Shown piece by piece: positions 62,241 through 64,000 of a stretch of 64,000 bases of DNA. The notes under the pieces were generated by a model. That model was not told the origin of the DNA and ran no database searches. It saw only the letters and a list, made by a program, of their open reading frames with translations. This DNA is from Scalindua sp964344685 (GTDB lineage Bacteria > Planctomycetota > Brocadiia > Brocadiales > Scalinduaceae): the NCBI GenBank assembly GCA_964344685.1, contig CAYFOK010000002.1, forward strand, positions 124,001 to 188,000, in the 5' to 3' direction. A program made the position numbers and the translations under genes. Numbering within the stretch: position 1 is the first letter of the stretch; each line of letters opens with the position of its first letter.

Positions 62241-64000
62241 TTATTTTTCTATATTTGCTTTGTTTTCCAGAAAGTTCAGGTACATTTTCCTTGATTCAAG
62301 TATAAGGTATAATGTGCCTGATACCAGAAATATCTTAATCAAGTCAACCAGTCCAAGAGGAACAGTTTTAAAAGCAGTATTTAATGGTGTATAAAGCACG
62401 GCAAACTGCATTAATATTGAAAACACGACTGAACCTGTTAAATATTTACTTGTCTTGAAATCTATCTTAAAATTCTTCGCTCTGTAAGTCAATACGTTGA
62501 ATAACTGGAACATTACGAGTGTAGTGAAGGCGATAGATTTCGCCTTGACGGATTCAACACCATAACTGTAAAACATAAACAGCGTTCCTGCACCCATTAA
62601 AAAACCTACTATTAAAATGTTGTAGATAACATCTTTAGACATTATCTCTTCATCTCTATTTCTGGGCGGCCTCTTCATAATATCTTTGCTGAAAGGATCC
62701 ATTCCCAGCGCCAGGCCAGGCAGACCGTCTGTAAGCAAATTTACCCAGAGTATTTGAATAGCGATCAACGGCAGAGGCCATCCGATAAGGATTGCCAGGA
62801 AGACAACAAGTATTTCTCCAAGATTTGAAGAGAGGGTATACTGGACAAATTGTTTAATAGTATTATAAATGCCTCTTCCCTCTTCTACCGCATTTACAAT
62901 CGAAGCAAAGTTGTCATCTGTCAGTACCATATCAGAGGCTTCCTTGGCGACGTCGGTTCCTGTAATTCCCATTGCAACTCCAATATCAGATCTCTTTAAA
63001 GCCGGGGCGTCGTTTACTCCATCACCTGTCATTGCGACAACATGCCCCTTCTTTTTCAATGCGCTTAAGATCCTTACCTTATGCTCCGGACTAACCCTTG
63101 CACAGATTACAACGCTTTCGACTATCTCATCAAGCTTGTCATCACTTAATTTATCCAACTCCTCTCCGCTTAATGCCATGTCTCCTTCCTTAAATAAACC
63201 TAACTCCTTCGTAATAGCAATAGCGGTTAATTTATGGTCCCCTGTTATTACTACAGTACTGATACCCGCAGACCTGCATTTTGCAATAGCTTCTCTAACC
63301 TCTTCTCTCGGCGGGTCGATCATAGCCTGCAGGCCGATAAAGGTTAAATCCCTTTCAACCTCTTCAGGTTCAAGTGTATATTTTTCAGTTAATGATTTAT
63401 ATGCAAACCCTAGAACCCTCAGAGCCCTGTTTGCCATATCCCGATTAACATCCAGAATTTTATTTCTGTCCTCGTCAGTTATCTCTTTTGCCTGGCCGTT
63501 TATGGAAATGTATTTACAGTTATCCAGGATTACATCCGGCGCTCCTTTAATATAAGCAATGTTCTCTTCATTAACCCTGTGAACGGTTGTCATACACTTT
63601 CTTTCAGAATCAAAAGGAATCTCATCTATCCTGGGAAACCGGGCCTCTAATTCACTCTTTTTAAAACCAGCCTTTCCGGCAGAGACAAGTAGCGCACCTT
63701 CCGTAGAGTCGCCGAAGATCTCCCATCTTTCATTGCAGTTCAACCTCGAATCATTACACAGAGTACTGCTCCTGAATAACAGCTCCAGATCTGAAATGTT
63801 AACCTCCTCATCACCAGCCTGCATAAAGCTGCCTTCCGGTGTATAACCATCACCGGTGACCTCTGTCAGCGTGTTATTAGCATAAATATCCCTGACGGTC
63901 ATCTCGTTTTTTGTCAAAGTTCCTGTTTTGTCAGAACAGATGATATTAGCGCATCCGAGTGTTTCAACAGCAGGGAGCTTTCTGATCAGTGCACTGCGGT
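62241..64000 (-). CDS. Cation-transporting P-type ATPase (PacL/Ca2+-type), N-terminus off the right edge
   Basis: The reading frame runs in from the window edge, so the ATG at 63917 is internal. ICSDKTGTLTKNEMT contains the phosphorylated aspartate; ITGDHKLTAIAI, MTGDGVNDAPALKRSD and the C-terminal six-helix block (ILWVNLLTDGLPGLALGMDPF) place it in the P2A group of Ca2+ and related cation pumps. It is missing its first four helices and actuator domain here. The pump sits in the cytoplasmic membrane and exports a divalent cation, probably calcium. Ends next to the bacteriohemerythrin gene. Confidence 0.93.
   Translation of the reverse strand, partial: RSALIRKLPAVETLGCANIICSDKTGTLTKNEMTVRDIYANNTLTEVTGDGYTPEGSFMQAGDEEVNISDLELLFRSSTLCNDSRLNCNERWEIFGDSTEGALLVSAGKAGFKKSELEARFPRIDEIPFDSERKCMTTVHRVNEENIAYIKGAPDVILDNCKYISINGQAKEITDEDRNKILDVNRDMANRALRVLGFAYKSLTEKYTLEPEEVERDLTFIGLQAMIDPPREEVREAIAKCRSAGISTVVITGDHKLTAIAITKELGLFKEGDMALSGEELDKLSDDKLDEIVESVVICARVSPEHKVRILSALKKKGHVVAMTGDGVNDAPALKRSDIGVAMGITGTDVAKEASDMVLTDDNFASIVNAVEEGRGIYNTIKQFVQYTLSSNLGEILVVFLAILIGWPLPLIAIQILWVNLLTDGLPGLALGMDPFSKDIMKRPPRNRDEEIMSKDVIYNILIVGFLMGAGTLFMFYSYGVESVKAKSIAFTTLVMFQLFNVLTYRAKNFKIDFKTSKYLTGSVVFSILMQFAVLYTPLNTAFKTVPLGLVDLIKIFLVSGTLYLILESRKMYLNFLENKANIEK

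Overview
The window reads as a chromosomal segment of an anaerobic, Gram-negative-type bacterium. The supporting genes are an oxygen-sensitive nickel CO dehydrogenase (cooS), two hemerythrin-type proteins, two radical-SAM-type proteins, a complete F-type ATP synthase operon with a short epsilon subunit, peptidoglycan recycling (anmK) and many exported proteins. A planctomycete of the anammox type (Brocadiales) would fit, but that is inference: no rRNA or signature hydrazine gene is present. No tRNA, rRNA, CRISPR array, IS transposase or phage module was recognised.

Layout. 1-4.7 kb (minus strand): partial HHE hemerythrin, a small protein, an acetyltransferase, an exported protein and cooS. 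5-7.6 kb: an 887-residue fusion of a degenerate GlpX-like domain with TPR-like and helix-hairpin-helix segments. 7.6-14.4 kb: APC permease, a frameshifted glycosyltransferase, anmK, ettA and an exported formylglycine-generating-enzyme-like protein. 14.6-23.5 kb: an AbiEi/AbiEii-type toxin-antitoxin pair divergent from an AddB/AddA-like helicase-nuclease pair. Between them lie two face-to-face TTGACA-17-TATAAT promoters, each with its -10 box inside one of two near-identical long palindromes. This is the most striking structure in the window. 23.5-31 kb: a PEP-mutase-family enzyme, a COG3044 ATPase, a secreted subtilase with MopE-like calcium motifs, a MORN-repeat protein and a secreted protein with exact 23-residue repeats.

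31-36.4 kb is an AT-rich accessory island. It holds a two-domain TIR-like protein, a membrane-anchored coiled-coil protein, a frameshifted small gene, a membrane protein and a frameshifted KAP-family P-loop NTPase. It looks like a decaying defence or conflict locus. 36.4-45 kb: VOC protein, DnaQ-type exonuclease, TIM-barrel protein, Smr domain, DEAD-box helicase, GIY-YIG protein, hybrid histidine kinase, SPL-type radical SAM protein and an SprA-related protein.

45.4-54.3 kb: hemL followed directly by atpZ-I-B-E-F-H-A-G-D-C, with half of the ATP synthase genes starting on TTG or GTG. 54.3-64 kb: tsaB, argH, lysA, a DJ-1 family protein, an exported DUF1264 protein, a histidine phosphatase, a DUF1848 protein, a bacteriohemerythrin and a Ca2+-type P-type ATPase running off the right edge.

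Dispersed non-coding repeats recur between genes: a hairpin-forming element of about 95 bp in two copies, a degenerate 'TTTGCGGTGAA' element in three, and a 23-nt element in two. Some sit immediately before start codons and lengthen naive ORFs, so several starts were moved to internal codons with better ribosome binding sites.
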